A stretch of DNA of 20,483 bases, from positions 1 to 20,483 of the forward strand of contig JACIYQ010000066.1 in assembly GCA_014359855.1 (NCBI GenBank). Reading direction: 5' to 3'. The position numbers and the translations under genes are program-made. Position 1 is the first letter of the stretch. Each line of letters opens with the position of its first letter. This document shows, one piece after another, positions 7,375 through 14,490 of the stretch. Under the pieces are notes generated by a model. The model searched no databases and was not told where the DNA came from. It worked only from the letters and a program-made list of their open reading frames with translations. This DNA is from Parvibaculum sp. (GTDB lineage: Bacteria > Pseudomonadota > Alphaproteobacteria > Parvibaculales > Parvibaculaceae).

Positions 7375-9749
7375 GTGGTCTTATCGAAAACGAGAACGGG
7401 CGCATCGCGGAGATCGATGCGCCCGCAAGTGCTCGGGAGAAAGAAGCCGGGTTCGATGCCGACGCTCATCAGAGTGCCGAAGCGGCGACGGCCGAAACGC
7501 CGTCGTTCACGGACCACAGGCTTCTCTCCGCTCACCATGCGGCGAGACACGAGTTGATCCCGCTGCACGACAAGGACGCGGTCGGCTTCGGTGGAAAGAG
7601 GATTGGTAAAAATCCTCTGCACAAGGGCTGGACGACCGAGATGCCGATGACGGCGGAGGAGTCTGTCTCGCACATGGCCGATGGTGGCAACGTCGGTGTT
7701 CGTTTGCGAGACACCGACCTCGTGGTCGATGTCGATCCCCGCAATTTCGGCGGCGCCGACGATCCTTTCGTGAGGCTCAAGGCGGACTTCGCTCTGCCCG
7801 ATGCGCCGTTCGTAAAGACCGGAGGCGGCGGCTTCCACTTCTACTACCGTAAGCCTGCGGACATCGAGATTGTGGGCAAGCTCGCATCCTACAAGGGTAT
7901 CGACTTCAAGTCGAAGGGCGGTCAGGCGGTCGCGGCCGGATCGATCCATCCCGAAACCGGACGGCTATACGCGCTTGATGACGACGTGCTTGCTCTGTCG
8001 CTCTCGGAGGCGCCCGAGGTGACCACGGCGCTCCTGGATGCACTCCGGAAGCCGGCCGTTGTTGCATCGGGCGACGATCCTGGTGAGATCACGCCGGAGC
8101 AGTTGGAGGAGCTTCTCACGGGGCTGAATGTGCTCGCCTACAACGGACTGTACGACGACTGGCTCAAGATCATGATGTCGGCGCACTTCGGCACCAACGG
8201 CGAAGGCGTGGACGAGTTCGTGGCGTGGTCGCTTGGCGATCCCGACTACGCCGATGATGAGGCGGTGATCCGCGACAAGTGGAACTCGCTTCATGCCAGG
8301 CCGACCGGCGTGAAGCTCGGCACCTTGCTCAAGGCGCTTTCCGATGCAGGCCACGGCGCGTTCATCGAGGAGGTCCTGCGTTCGCCTGCCGAGGAGGATT
8401 TCCCCGACACGCCGGAAATACCGCTGTCGCCTGCCGACATCGCGCTTGCGGAGATCAACCGCGGCCACTTCACGGTCCTACACGGCGGCAAGTATCTGGT
8501 GGGCCGCGAGCGGTGCCATCCGACGCTCGGCCATGTCGAGGTCGAGTGGTTCTCCGACCATGCCGTCAAGAACCATCTCGACAGCCGCACCGTGACTCTC
8601 GACGACGGCAGCGTGCGGCCGCTCGGCTCGTGGTGGGTCAAGCATCCGATGCGGCGCCAGTACGACGGCGTCGTGTTCGATCCCGCGCCCAACCGCAGAC
8701 ACGACATGCGCTACTATAACCTCTGGCGCGGCTGGGCCGTGAAGCCGAAGGTCGGCGACTGGTCGCTGATGAAGCAGATGGTCAGGGACGTGCTCTGCGG
8801 CGGCGACGAGGCGTCGTTCGACTACGTCGTCAGGTGGGCGGCCTTCATGGTGCAGAAGCCGCATGTGCCGGCCGAGGTCGCGCTCGTGTTCAAGGGTGCG
8901 AAGGGCGTCGGCAAGGGCACGTTCGCCCGCGCCCTGCGCGACATCGCCGGTCTGCACGGCAAGCAGGTGGCCCAGCCCGAGCACTTCGTCGGACGCTTCA
9001 ACGAGCACTTGATGGACTGCATCCTGCTGGTGGTCGATGAGGGGTTCTGGGCCGGCGACAAGAAGGCGGAAGGCGCGCTCAAGAACCTCATCACCGAGCC
9101 GATCCTCAGCTTCGAGCCGAAGGGCCGGCCGATCGTCTCGGGACCGAACATGCTGCATCCGATCATCCTCTCGAACGAGGACTGGATCGTGCCGGCTTCG
9201 GCCGACGAGCGGCGCTTTGCGGCCTTTGAGGCCAGCAGCGAGGCGCGGCGCGCTCTGCCCGATGGGTTCTTCGACGAGCTGAATGCGGAGACGCGAAACG
9301 GCGGCCTGAGCGCCATACTGCACGACCTCATGGCGATCGACCTTCGCGGCTGGCACCCGCGCTCGCACATTCCGAGGACTTCGGCGCTCACCGATCAGAA
9401 GGTCCAGGCGTTCCGGCGCGATCCCATGTCGTTCTGGTGGTATCGGACGCTCGAAGCCGGCGAGATCGGATTGAGCCACGCCGAGGATCGCTGGCGGGAC
9501 GGCCATGTGGATATCGGCAGCCACGACAAGGAGGACGAGCTCGCGCGCCTCGAAGCGATGGCCAGGAGCATGGGCCGGCACGGTCCCTTCACCACGACGG
9601 CGATGGCGCGCTTCCTGCGATCGGTCGGCGTCGATGTCCAGGCCAGAGACCGACGCGGCGAGCGCGTCTGGCGCGTGCCGAGGCTCCACGAAGCGAGGCT
9701 TGCCTTCGAGCGGCATGTCGGCGGCGAGCTGGATTGGGACGGCGAGTAA
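7371..9749 (+). CDS. Primase-polymerase / SF3-type helicase replication protein
   Basis: The protein has 792 residues. The ATG at 7371 overlaps the upstream stop and has GGGGAGG before it. The N-terminal half is a prim-pol domain: KNPLHKGW (81-88), the metal-binding pair in VVDVDP (D120, D122) and the S-x-H motif SIHP (191-194). The C-terminal part is a DUF5906/D5-like helicase: Walker A GAKGVGKGT (509-517), Walker B ILLVVDEGFW (551-560), a sensor-like SNEDW (601-605) and arginines in DERR. Such fusions prime and unwind DNA for plasmids, phages and satellites. This means the excised island probably replicates on its own. The repeat-rich tract directly downstream is a good candidate for its origin. 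Confidence 0.9.
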   Translation: MSGLIENENGRIAEIDAPASAREKEAGFDADAHQSAEAATAETPSFTDHRLLSAHHAARHELIPLHDKDAVGFGGKRIGKNPLHKGWTTEMPMTAEESVSHMADGGNVGVRLRDTDLVVDVDPRNFGGADDPFVRLKADFALPDAPFVKTGGGGFHFYYRKPADIEIVGKLASYKGIDFKSKGGQAVAAGSIHPETGRLYALDDDVLALSLSEAPEVTTALLDALRKPAVVASGDDPGEITPEQLEELLTGLNVLAYNGLYDDWLKIMMSAHFGTNGEGVDEFVAWSLGDPDYADDEAVIRDKWNSLHARPTGVKLGTLLKALSDAGHGAFIEEVLRSPAEEDFPDTPEIPLSPADIALAEINRGHFTVLHGGKYLVGRERCHPTLGHVEVEWFSDHAVKNHLDSRTVTLDDGSVRPLGSWWVKHPMRRQYDGVVFDPAPNRRHDMRYYNLWRGWAVKPKVGDWSLMKQMVRDVLCGGDEASFDYVVRWAAFMVQKPHVPAEVALVFKGAKGVGKGTFARALRDIAGLHGKQVAQPEHFVGRFNEHLMDCILLVVDEGFWAGDKKAEGALKNLITEPILSFEPKGRPIVSGPNMLHPIILSNEDWIVPASADERRFAAFEASSEARRALPDGFFDELNAETRNGGLSAILHDLMAIDLRGWHPRSHIPRTSALTDQKVQAFRRDPMSFWWYRTLEAGEIGLSHAEDRWRDGHVDIGSHDKEDELARLEAMARSMGRHGPFTTTAMARFLRSVGVDVQARDRRGERVWRVPRLHEARLAFERHVGGELDWDGE

Positions 9750-9762
9750 GGCATCACAGACG

Positions 9763-9782
9763 GGACCGACGCTAGCCGGTCC
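9763..9782 (+). terminator. Hairpin after the primase-helicase gene
   Basis: GGACCG pairs with CGGTCC across an 8-nt loop, 13 bp after the stop. The following TGACGCTTTTGACG gives only a short T-run, so this is a weak terminator candidate. Confidence 0.4.
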
Positions 9783-9897
9783 TGACGCTTTTGACGCTGT
9801 CGCTTCGCGTCCGGTCGCCGCCGCGCTTAGCGCGTATGAAACCACGAGCCTGCGGCCCTGCCTTGAAGCCAAAGATATTCTTTATCGTTTTCCGATC

Positions 9898-9924
9898 TGT
9901 CAAAACTGTCAAAACCGACAAAAG
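9898..9924 (+). repeat. Three tandem 9-bp iteron-like repeats
   Basis: TGTCAAAAC occurs twice in a row and is followed by the related CGACAAAAG. The array lies next to AT-rich DNA (AAAGATATTCTTTATCG) shortly after the primase-helicase gene. Short tandem repeats beside AT-rich DNA are typical of origins recognised by a cognate initiator. Only three units are present, so the origin role is inferred. Confidence 0.5.
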
Positions 9925-9991
9925 ACAATCGGATCAGCAGATTGCTCCTGGCGCTTCACGGACGGTTCCGACACTTGGAATAGTGAGCACA

Positions 9992-10011
9992 CACGGCACG
10001 CGTGCTCCGTG
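9992..10011. repeat. Nested palindrome around GCACGCGTGC
   Basis: A perfect 10-bp palindrome GCACGCGTGC (9996-10005) sits inside outer arms CACGG and CCGTG, giving a possible cruciform with one extra base. It is one of several symmetrical elements in this tract. Confidence 0.45.
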
Positions 10012-10082
10012 AGCCTCGCGCGCGTGCGCGTGGCAGCCAATCAAGCATGGTGGAAGGAAGGGACCGGCAGGAGGCCGGGAAG

Positions 10083-10115
10083 GCAGAGCATTGAAGTTAC
10101 GATCGGATGCTCTGC
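10083..10115. repeat. 9-bp inverted repeat GCAGAGCAT / ATGCTCTGC
   Basis: Perfect arms are separated by 15 nt. No coding explanation; a protein-binding site or stem-loop in the putative origin/packaging tract is possible. Confidence 0.5.
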
Positions 10116-10224
10116 GTCCCAAAGGTGAGTCCGATCAAGGGCATGGTCGGAGACAGCCTTCGAAGCACCGGACCAGGCACCGGGTTTGCACCTTTGAGGT
10201 TCGGCGTCACTCGGCAAGCGCGAT

Positions 10225-10280
10225 GGCGGCGGACAACTCACTTCCCGTTGCAAGGTGGCCGGCGTCTTGTGTCCGCCGCC
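10225..10280. repeat. 11-bp inverted repeat GGCGGCGGACA / TGTCCGCCGCC
   Basis: Perfect 11-bp arms are separated by 34 nt, about 380 bp before the TerS-like gene. Long dyads upstream of small-terminase genes can be packaging (cos/pac) recognition sites, but a simple structural role is equally possible. Confidence 0.5.
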
Positions 10281-10384
10281 GGGACAGCGGCCTCCCATTT
10301 TGAAACCGTGCCGGCAGTCACCGACCTCGAAAAATATGCGAGGCCACACGCACGGTCCCGTAAACTCCGCAAACTGCATCGTCG

Positions 10385-10540
10385 TCACAGCGCGCTCGCC
10401 GCGACCTCATAGGCCATGCCCTCGGACGGGCAGACTTTCGGATCGCCAGAGCGCGTCACGCCGTAGACGTAGTAGTCGAAACCCCATGCCTCCGCAGCCG
10501 TCCAGATTTCGCCGCCGCCGTTCCTGTAGATCAGTGTCAT
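10385..10540 (-). CDS. Small hypothetical protein
   Basis: The protein has 51 residues from the ATG at 10540, with GGGGA 9 nt upstream; an in-frame ATG at 10549 would add three residues. The composition is protein-like (MTLIYRNGGGEIWTAAEAWG, then DYYVYGVTRSGDP), with many aromatics, one cysteine and no HTH, signal or membrane segment. It runs against the flanking genes and is divergent from the TerS-like gene. I do not recognise the family. It could be a small modulator (anti-repressor, phage inhibitor) or a chance frame. Confidence 0.5.
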   Translation of the reverse strand: MTLIYRNGGGEIWTAAEAWGFDYYVYGVTRSGDPKVCPSEGMAYEVAASAL

Positions 10541-10662
10541 GTCGGTCATCCCCGATGATGACGATGCTGGCGTGGGATCGCGGCGCGACCACGGCAATCG
10601 CTGGCGTCCCGCGCACTCCGCAAGCCGCATTCTCTTGCATGAGAGATGCGAGGCAACGAGTC

Positions 10663-11178
10663 ATGACCAGTCAATCCGTCAGCCGTGCGCTTGAGGCGCG
10701 TGAGGTGCGTCGTCCCTCGATGGATCGTAAGTGGTCGCCGGCTGTCGAGGAGCGTGTGCTCGACATTGTCGCCAAGACCGGATCGCCGAAGGTGGCCGCG
10801 AAAGCGACAGGGATTTCCGCCGCGACGATCTTCGATCACCGTAAGCGCGATCCGGAGTTCGGCCTCCGCTACGATCAGGCGATGCAGTGCGCGTTCGATG
10901 TCGTGTTGGGCCACGCCTTCGAAAGGTCGATGGATACCGAGGCACCGAGCGACAGGCTGACCGAGGTCTTGTTGAAATTCCGGTTCGTCGATCGCGCGCC
11001 GGCCTTCGATCCGACCGCGCCTGACCGGCCGCAGACGGATGGGCCTCTCGGGCTCGATGCGCGGGTGATCGCGCGCATGGCGCCGCAGGAGCGCGCCGCG
11101 CTCGTCTCCGCGCTCGGCGCCTACATCGCCTGCGAGACCGACTTGAGGGCCGACGATGCGCTCCTCGTCATCCGATAG
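10663..11178 (+). CDS. Terminase small subunit-like HTH protein
   Basis: The protein has 171 residues from the ATG at 10663; another in-frame ATG at 10639 is possible but lacks a ribosome site. The N-terminal half reads WSPAVEERVLDIVAKTG then SPKVAAKATGISAATIFDHR, a homeodomain-like HTH as found in terS proteins of proteobacterial phages (a new substrate-recruiting step at each RKRDPEF). The C-terminal part is helical and charged, which could serve oligomerisation. Small terminases choose the DNA to be packaged. With no large terminase or capsid genes here, the likely role would be to direct helper-phage packaging to the island. A plain transcription factor is the alternative. Confidence 0.6.
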   Translation: MTSQSVSRALEAREVRRPSMDRKWSPAVEERVLDIVAKTGSPKVAAKATGISAATIFDHRKRDPEFGLRYDQAMQCAFDVVLGHAFERSMDTEAPSDRLTEVLLKFRFVDRAPAFDPTAPDRPQTDGPLGLDARVIARMAPQERAALVSALGAYIACETDLRADDALLVIR

Positions 11179-11410
11179 TGTCGCGCGCGGGATGCTGCGC
11201 GACCTGCTCGCGGTGGACTCGCTCGCGCTCAGGCTCACAGAGACCGCGCCGAGGGCGGTCGAAGCGGCAGGCGGCGGCGCCACTCTCGTCGCGCTCTACG
11301 GTGCGCCGACTGGCGCGCTGTTCTGGTCGCTTCGGCAGATTCCGGATGACCTCTGGTGTGCGATGGCCTCCGAGCACCAGGCGCCGCACCGCGCTAACAT
11401 GGGTGAGTGA
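11156..11410 (+). CDS. Small hypothetical protein
   Basis: The protein has 84 residues and begins inside the last 23 bases of the TerS-like gene in another frame, so it is probably coupled to it. Visible features are an alpha-helical N-terminus (SVARGMLRDLLAVDSLALRL) and a hydrophobic GGGATLVALYGAPTGALFW stretch too short and broken for a clear membrane span. No family is recognised. The opposite strand is also open over this stretch but has no ribosome site. Confidence 0.5.
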   Translation: MRSSSSDSVARGMLRDLLAVDSLALRLTETAPRAVEAAGGGATLVALYGAPTGALFWSLRQIPDDLWCAMASEHQAPHRANMGE

Positions 11411-11412
11411 GG

Positions 11413-11772
11413 TCAGTCGCGCCGCTTCCACTTTGGATAGTTCGGATTGGCGATGCGTTTGCGCACCGTCTCCATCGAGACACCTTTTGCCCGCGCCGCC
11501 GCGCGCACGCTCGGATAAATCGTGCCTTCGACCTTCACGTTGAATCCTTGGCGCGGCCGGTGCTCTTTAGGGATCGACTTCAACGCTCTGCTGATCTCGG
11601 TCGGAAAGGTGCGGTGCCTCGGCCGCTCCCGGTTGAGCATTGTCATGATCGCAGCGTGGGTGACTGGCTTGCCCTCGGCGATGAGCTTTCGCGCGTGCTC
11701 GATCATCAGCGTGCTCTTGCGCTTATAGAGCTTGCCTCCTTGCCCGTGGTAGCCATCTGGGTGTCTCGTCAT
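11413..11772 (-). CDS. Small DNA-binding protein with a NUMOD/IENR1-like C-terminus
   Basis: The protein has 119 residues and is very basic. The C-terminal 45 residues (GFNVKVEGTIYPSVRAAARA then KGVSMETVRKRIANP) have the pattern Y-x-S-h-x-x-A-A-x-x-x-G-V-S-x-x-T-V-x-x-R-I that defines the small helix-turn-helix module found next to GIY-YIG and HNH homing endonucleases (NUMOD1/IENR1). No nuclease domain is fused. The N-terminal half (residues 14-75) is lysine- and arginine-rich. It converges on the preceding gene with a 2-bp gap, and its promoter lies in the divergent gap at 11773-11897. It may be a regulator or a remnant of a homing nuclease. Confidence 0.7.
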   Translation of the reverse strand: MTRHPDGYHGQGGKLYKRKSTLMIEHARKLIAEGKPVTHAAIMTMLNRERPRHRTFPTEISRALKSIPKEHRPRQGFNVKVEGTIYPSVRAAARAKGVSMETVRKRIANPNYPKWKRRD

Positions 11773-11783
11773 GTAGTCAATAA

Positions 11784-11802
11784 TGAACCATTAGAGGGTT
11801 CA
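11784..11802. promoter_or_regulatory. Inverted repeat TGAACC-N7-GGTTCA in a divergent gap
   Basis: Perfect 6-bp arms lie 12 bp upstream of the minus-strand NUMOD-like gene and 96 bp before the plus-strand gene at 11898. A second dyad, AGCGAAT with ATTCGCT, follows nearby. This is a possible operator for the divergent pair; no strong promoter hexamers are visible. Confidence 0.4.
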
Positions 11803-11897
11803 CTTCCAGCGAATAGAAGTTTTCACCAGCATTCGCTTCGGCCAGTCTCTCCTCGCGTGCCTGCACTGGGTAGGCGCACAAGCATAGGAGAATGAAT

Positions 11898-12320
11898 ATG
11901 GCCAAGAATAGCGAGTTTTGGACCGGACTGCCGAAGGTTGCGGTCACCGATGAGCATATCGACCGTGCGCTTCGTGCGATGAATGGCGAGGTCACCAATC
12001 TGACCAGCTACGACGTGAGCATGGAGGACGCGATGATTGCCGGCGCTATCATCGCCAACATGGAGGCGTTCGACCGACGCGTCGGGATGTCGTCGTTGCT
12101 CATGGCGCTCGCGCACGAAGTGCTGACGGATTTCGTGCCGCTTTGGGTCGAAGAAGCTTACGGCATGACGTTCCCCATCGATACGGAGTCCGAGCGTAAG
12201 CAGCGCGAGCGTTCGGAGCGCAACACGATGCGGGCTGCGAAGGCGAAGGCCACGCGCGAGGCTGCCATTGACGCGCGGATCGCCGCGGCTGTCGCCGAAG
12301 CTCTGCCGAAGGCGGCGTAG
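11898..12320 (+). CDS. Hypothetical protein, island-specific
   Basis: The protein has 140 residues. The ATG at 11898 is preferred over that at 11892 because AGGAG (11886-11890) is then 7 nt away. The protein is helical and acidic in its first 95 residues (MAKNSEFWTGLPKVAVTDEH, SYDVSMEDAMIAGAIIANME) and ends in a highly charged, alanine-rich helix (ERKQRERSERNTMRAAKAKA) that looks like a coiled coil. No signal peptide or membrane span is present. No family is recognised. It leads a same-strand run of five small genes reaching 14155, probably one or two transcripts. Confidence 0.75.
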   Translation: MAKNSEFWTGLPKVAVTDEHIDRALRAMNGEVTNLTSYDVSMEDAMIAGAIIANMEAFDRRVGMSSLLMALAHEVLTDFVPLWVEEAYGMTFPIDTESERKQRERSERNTMRAAKAKATREAAIDARIAAAVAEALPKAA

Positions 12321-12331
12321 GAGGACGGGCC

Positions 12332-12568
12332 ATGAGCAACAGCAAGGGCAGGTCCTACGCGATCCGCGCTCGCATAAAGGATGTGGAGAGGTTCGCTCGC
12401 GAGTTCTCTCCTGAGATTGCGCGTGATGCTGCGATTGCGGTCGAGGCCATGCGCAGGATGCAGATGGCGACGGGGCCGGGCCATGTGCCGCTCGACGTGG
12501 TCTCGTCGATCCTGACTGATCCTTACCGGAAGAACTGGGCGAAGAAGCTGCTCGGCAAAGCGGCGTGA
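12332..12568 (+). CDS. Small hypothetical protein
   Basis: The protein has 78 residues and starts at 12332 behind GGAGGA, 11 bp after the previous stop. It is basic and mostly helical (MSNSKGRSYAIRARIKDVER at the start, KNWAKKLLGKAA at the end). It is not recognised. Tight spacing shows co-transcription with the gene at 11898, and a hairpin follows at 12576. Confidence 0.72.
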   Translation: MSNSKGRSYAIRARIKDVERFAREFSPEIARDAAIAVEAMRRMQMATGPGHVPLDVVSSILTDPYRKNWAKKLLGKAA

Positions 12569-12575
12569 GCAACGA

Positions 12576-12607
12576 GGCGTGTCGGACGAACAATGGTCCG
12601 ACGCGCC
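12576..12607 (+). terminator. Hairpin terminator inside the small-gene block
   Basis: A 12-bp stem (GGCGTGTCGGAC with GTCCGACGCGCC, one G-T pair) and an 8-nt loop start 8 bp after the stop codon of the preceding gene, followed by TTCGCTTTC. It probably ends or attenuates the first transcript before the gene at 12747. Confidence 0.65.
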
Positions 12608-12746
12608 TTCGCTTTCAGACATTCTGATCCGGTCAGGGCGCACCGATGGGCGCGCCCGTCCGCGATGGCGGGACGAGACGGTCGGCCCTGGGGCCGCGCC
12701 AGATCATCTCCGCCGAAGCGCGATGCCGAGGAACGGGAGAAAGATC

Positions 12747-13490
12747 ATGGCGACGAAAAAGAATGTGCCCACTATCGGGGCCGGCTGGGTATCCGTGACG
12801 GATTTGAAGCTGGCGCTGACGCGGGCGAGAGACAATCGCGAGCGGCAGGTCCGGCTACTCGACAACTTATCGGCCAGGGTAGCGCAGCGCCGTACCGATA
12901 CGGAGCGCGCCTTGGCCGATGTTCCTTCCCCGCAGCGGGCGGTCATCGTCAACCGCGCTCTCTCGACTTTTCGCGGGCAGTTGAAGCGCGAGAGCGTCGA
13001 AATCCGCACCGCGCATGTGCGCGAGGCCGGCGTCATCGCGAACGTGGCGGCCCGTGCCAAGCAGCATTTTCAGAGTCCCATGCAGATGTTGGTGCGGGAG
13101 GGGCTTGGCTCCGAGAGGCGCAGCCGCCTTTTGCAGCAGATAGAACATTCCGGCCCGACCGAACTTGCCAGCCTTGCGGCGCTTGCCGCTTCCACCGGCG
13201 ACAAGGAGATGGGCGCCGCACTGATTTCCCGCGTCAATCGACTCGATCCGGGCGACCGGCCTTTCAGCCCGCACGCACTGGCCGACGCGCTCGTCGGCGC
13301 GGATCACCGCGACATCACAGCCGCAATCATGGAAGTCGAGCGCCTGGCTGAGGAAGCCGCTCACGCCGACACGGCGTTCGAGACCGGCAAGCCGAGTTCC
13401 GTCCGAACCATACAGGCGGCGATCATGCGCCGCGAGCAGGCGGCCATCGGGGCCGACCTCGATGCCTTCGCCGAACAAGAGGAGAATTGA
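12747..13490 (+). CDS. Hypothetical helical/coiled-coil protein
   Basis: The protein has 247 residues from the ATG at 12747, with GGGAGA 6 nt upstream; longer in-frame openings to the left overlap the terminator hairpin and look non-coding. It is almost entirely charged helix: RARDNRERQVRLLDNLSARV, RRTDTERALADVPSPQR, then a long middle and MEVERLAEEAAHADTAFE and an EQEEN end. This suggests a dimeric coiled coil or a scaffold-like protein. No catalytic motif, signal peptide or membrane span is seen. I do not recognise the family. The next gene starts 2 nt after its stop. Confidence 0.78.
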   Translation: MATKKNVPTIGAGWVSVTDLKLALTRARDNRERQVRLLDNLSARVAQRRTDTERALADVPSPQRAVIVNRALSTFRGQLKRESVEIRTAHVREAGVIANVAARAKQHFQSPMQMLVREGLGSERRSRLLQQIEHSGPTELASLAALAASTGDKEMGAALISRVNRLDPGDRPFSPHALADALVGADHRDITAAIMEVERLAEEAAHADTAFETGKPSSVRTIQAAIMRREQAAIGADLDAFAEQEEN

Positions 13491-13492
13491 CC

Positions 13493-13747
13493 ATGACCAT
13501 CTATTGCGTATTCGCCGATGCCGAGAACAAGCGCCGCGCCGACCGCTGCAACACGATCATCGTGACTGCCGGAGATGCCGACGCTGCCCGCGCCGCCGCC
13601 GAGGCGCACATCGGCGCCAATCCCGGTGACCTTGCCGGGTTCGCCGTCGTGGACCTCACGTCCGCTCCGAACTTCGTGGTTCGTGGCCATCCGCCGCTCG
13701 GCGGCGCCGGTCAGACGGTCTGGCCCAACACCATCCATTCGTTGTGA
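13493..13747 (+). CDS. Small hypothetical protein
   Basis: The protein has 84 residues; the ATG at 13493 has GAGGAG 8 nt upstream, inside the end of the previous gene, so the pair is coupled. Sequence begins MTIYCVFADAENKRRADRCN and continues with alternating beta-like and alanine-rich helical segments (DADAARAAAEAHIGA, FAVVDLTS), suggesting a small alpha/beta fold. No family is recognised. Confidence 0.7.
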   Translation: MTIYCVFADAENKRRADRCNTIIVTAGDADAARAAAEAHIGANPGDLAGFAVVDLTSAPNFVVRGHPPLGGAGQTVWPNTIHSL

Positions 13748-13756
13748 GGGCCGGCC

Positions 13757-14155
13757 ATGAGTCTGGAAGCCGAAGCCCTCGGCCTGCTGCCGCTTCCCCG
13801 CAGCGACGGCCCGTTGCACTCGGATGCCTGGCCCGACGAGATGCGTCCCGGCAAGGCGTTCTCGAAGTTTTGCATGGCGCGTCTCGCCGGCAAGGCGGCG
13901 GTCGGCGTGTTCGAGGCGTACAAGCTGCTCGTCATGCCGCAGCACCTGTTCGACGCCTATTCGCGGTGCCCTTGTCGCGACAAGGAGATTCCCGACTTCC
14001 AGGAGGCTTACGCCTTCACCAACGACGCCGAGTGGGAGACCGTGGGACTCCTCATCATCCTCGGCTATCGGCCGATGCCTGACGGGAGTTACGGCCGAAG
14101 CTGCATCTGGAAGGAAGACCTCGACGCCCTGAGCCGGATCAGTCCGGCGGCGTGA
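13757..14155 (+). CDS. Hypothetical protein, island-specific
   Basis: The protein has 132 residues and starts at 13757, 9 bp after the previous stop, with GAGGG as ribosome site. It has three cysteines, two of them in RCPCRDKEI (about residues 71-79), and many aromatics near the end (WETVGLLIILGYRPMPDGSY). No known domain is recognised. Its last 17 bases overlap the 3' end of the convergent XRE gene, so transcripts of the two could interfere. Confidence 0.7.
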   Translation: MSLEAEALGLLPLPRSDGPLHSDAWPDEMRPGKAFSKFCMARLAGKAAVGVFEAYKLLVMPQHLFDAYSRCPCRDKEIPDFQEAYAFTNDAEWETVGLLIILGYRPMPDGSYGRSCIWKEDLDALSRISPAA

Positions 14156-14354
14156 GCAGCTTGCCGGGCGTCGTCTTGAGGCGCTTGGCGAGCCTGACGA
14201 GCAAGTCCAGAGACGGATTGCGCAGGGCCCTCTCGATTCCGCTGATGTAGGTCCTGTCGATCTTCGACTCCAAGGCAAGCTTCTCCTGCGAGAGTTTAAG
14301 CTCTTTGCGCCTCGCCTTTACGTTCGTCGCCAGGATTTTAGCGTAGTCCGCCAT
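14139..14354 (-). CDS. XRE-family HTH regulator, similar in shape to R-M controller proteins
   Basis: The protein has 71 residues from the ATG at 14354, which has a GGGGG run just before it. It is little more than one Cro/C1-type HTH: LKLSQEKLALESKIDRTYIS followed by GIERALRNPSLDLLVRLAKR. Length and pattern fit both C-proteins of type II restriction-modification systems and generic XRE repressors. It sits at the left edge of the putative restriction module. It is transcribed away from a gap containing the dyad TGTAGA-N6-TCTACA (14427-14444), the most likely binding site. Its regulated gene may be itself, the membrane protein, or the nuclease. Confidence 0.85.
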   Translation of the reverse strand: MADYAKILATNVKARRKELKLSQEKLALESKIDRTYISGIERALRNPSLDLLVRLAKRLKTTPGKLLTPPD

Positions 14355-14426
14355 GCCCCCATGGCGCCGAAATGCAGGCTGAACGTCCACGGACTCAGCG
14401 TCACATTTTCAGTTCGCAAGCTTGAA

Positions 14427-14444
14427 TGTAGACGATAATCTACA
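14427..14444. promoter_or_regulatory. Palindrome TGTAGA-CGATAA-TCTACA, candidate XRE operator
   Basis: Perfect 6-bp arms with a 6-bp centre lie between the XRE gene (minus) and the membrane-protein gene (plus). GATAAT (14434-14439) inside the dyad could be a -10 box for the plus strand, though no clear -35 is found. An operator over a -10 box would suit repression by the adjacent XRE protein. Confidence 0.5.
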
Positions 14445-14490
14445 GGCCGAACCGAGCCGGTGGACGCCCGTGGACTTCCTTTCCGTCGCC

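Larger units (their letters stand above)
9750..10384. other. Gene-poor tract rich in repeats, candidate origin/packaging region
   Basis: There is no convincing gene in these 635 bp; the open frames here have skewed, arginine/serine-rich translations. The tract holds a hairpin after the primase gene (9763-9782), an AT-rich stretch near 9870-9895, three tandem 9-bp repeats (9898-9924), a palindromic block (9992-10011), and two long inverted repeats (10083-10115 and 10225-10280). The density of structure between a replication gene and a TerS-like gene suggests an origin, a packaging site, or both. Confidence 0.5.

Noticed and set aside
8478..9872. Minus-strand open frame of 464 codons across the primase-helicase
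   Set aside because: It is antisense to a gene with clear Walker and prim-pol motifs; its translation has no recognisable domain and no ribosome site.
9505..10128. Plus-strand open frame running into the repeat-rich gap
   Set aside because: Its first half overlaps the primase-helicase in another frame, and the remainder is low-quality sequence over repeats; no ribosome site.
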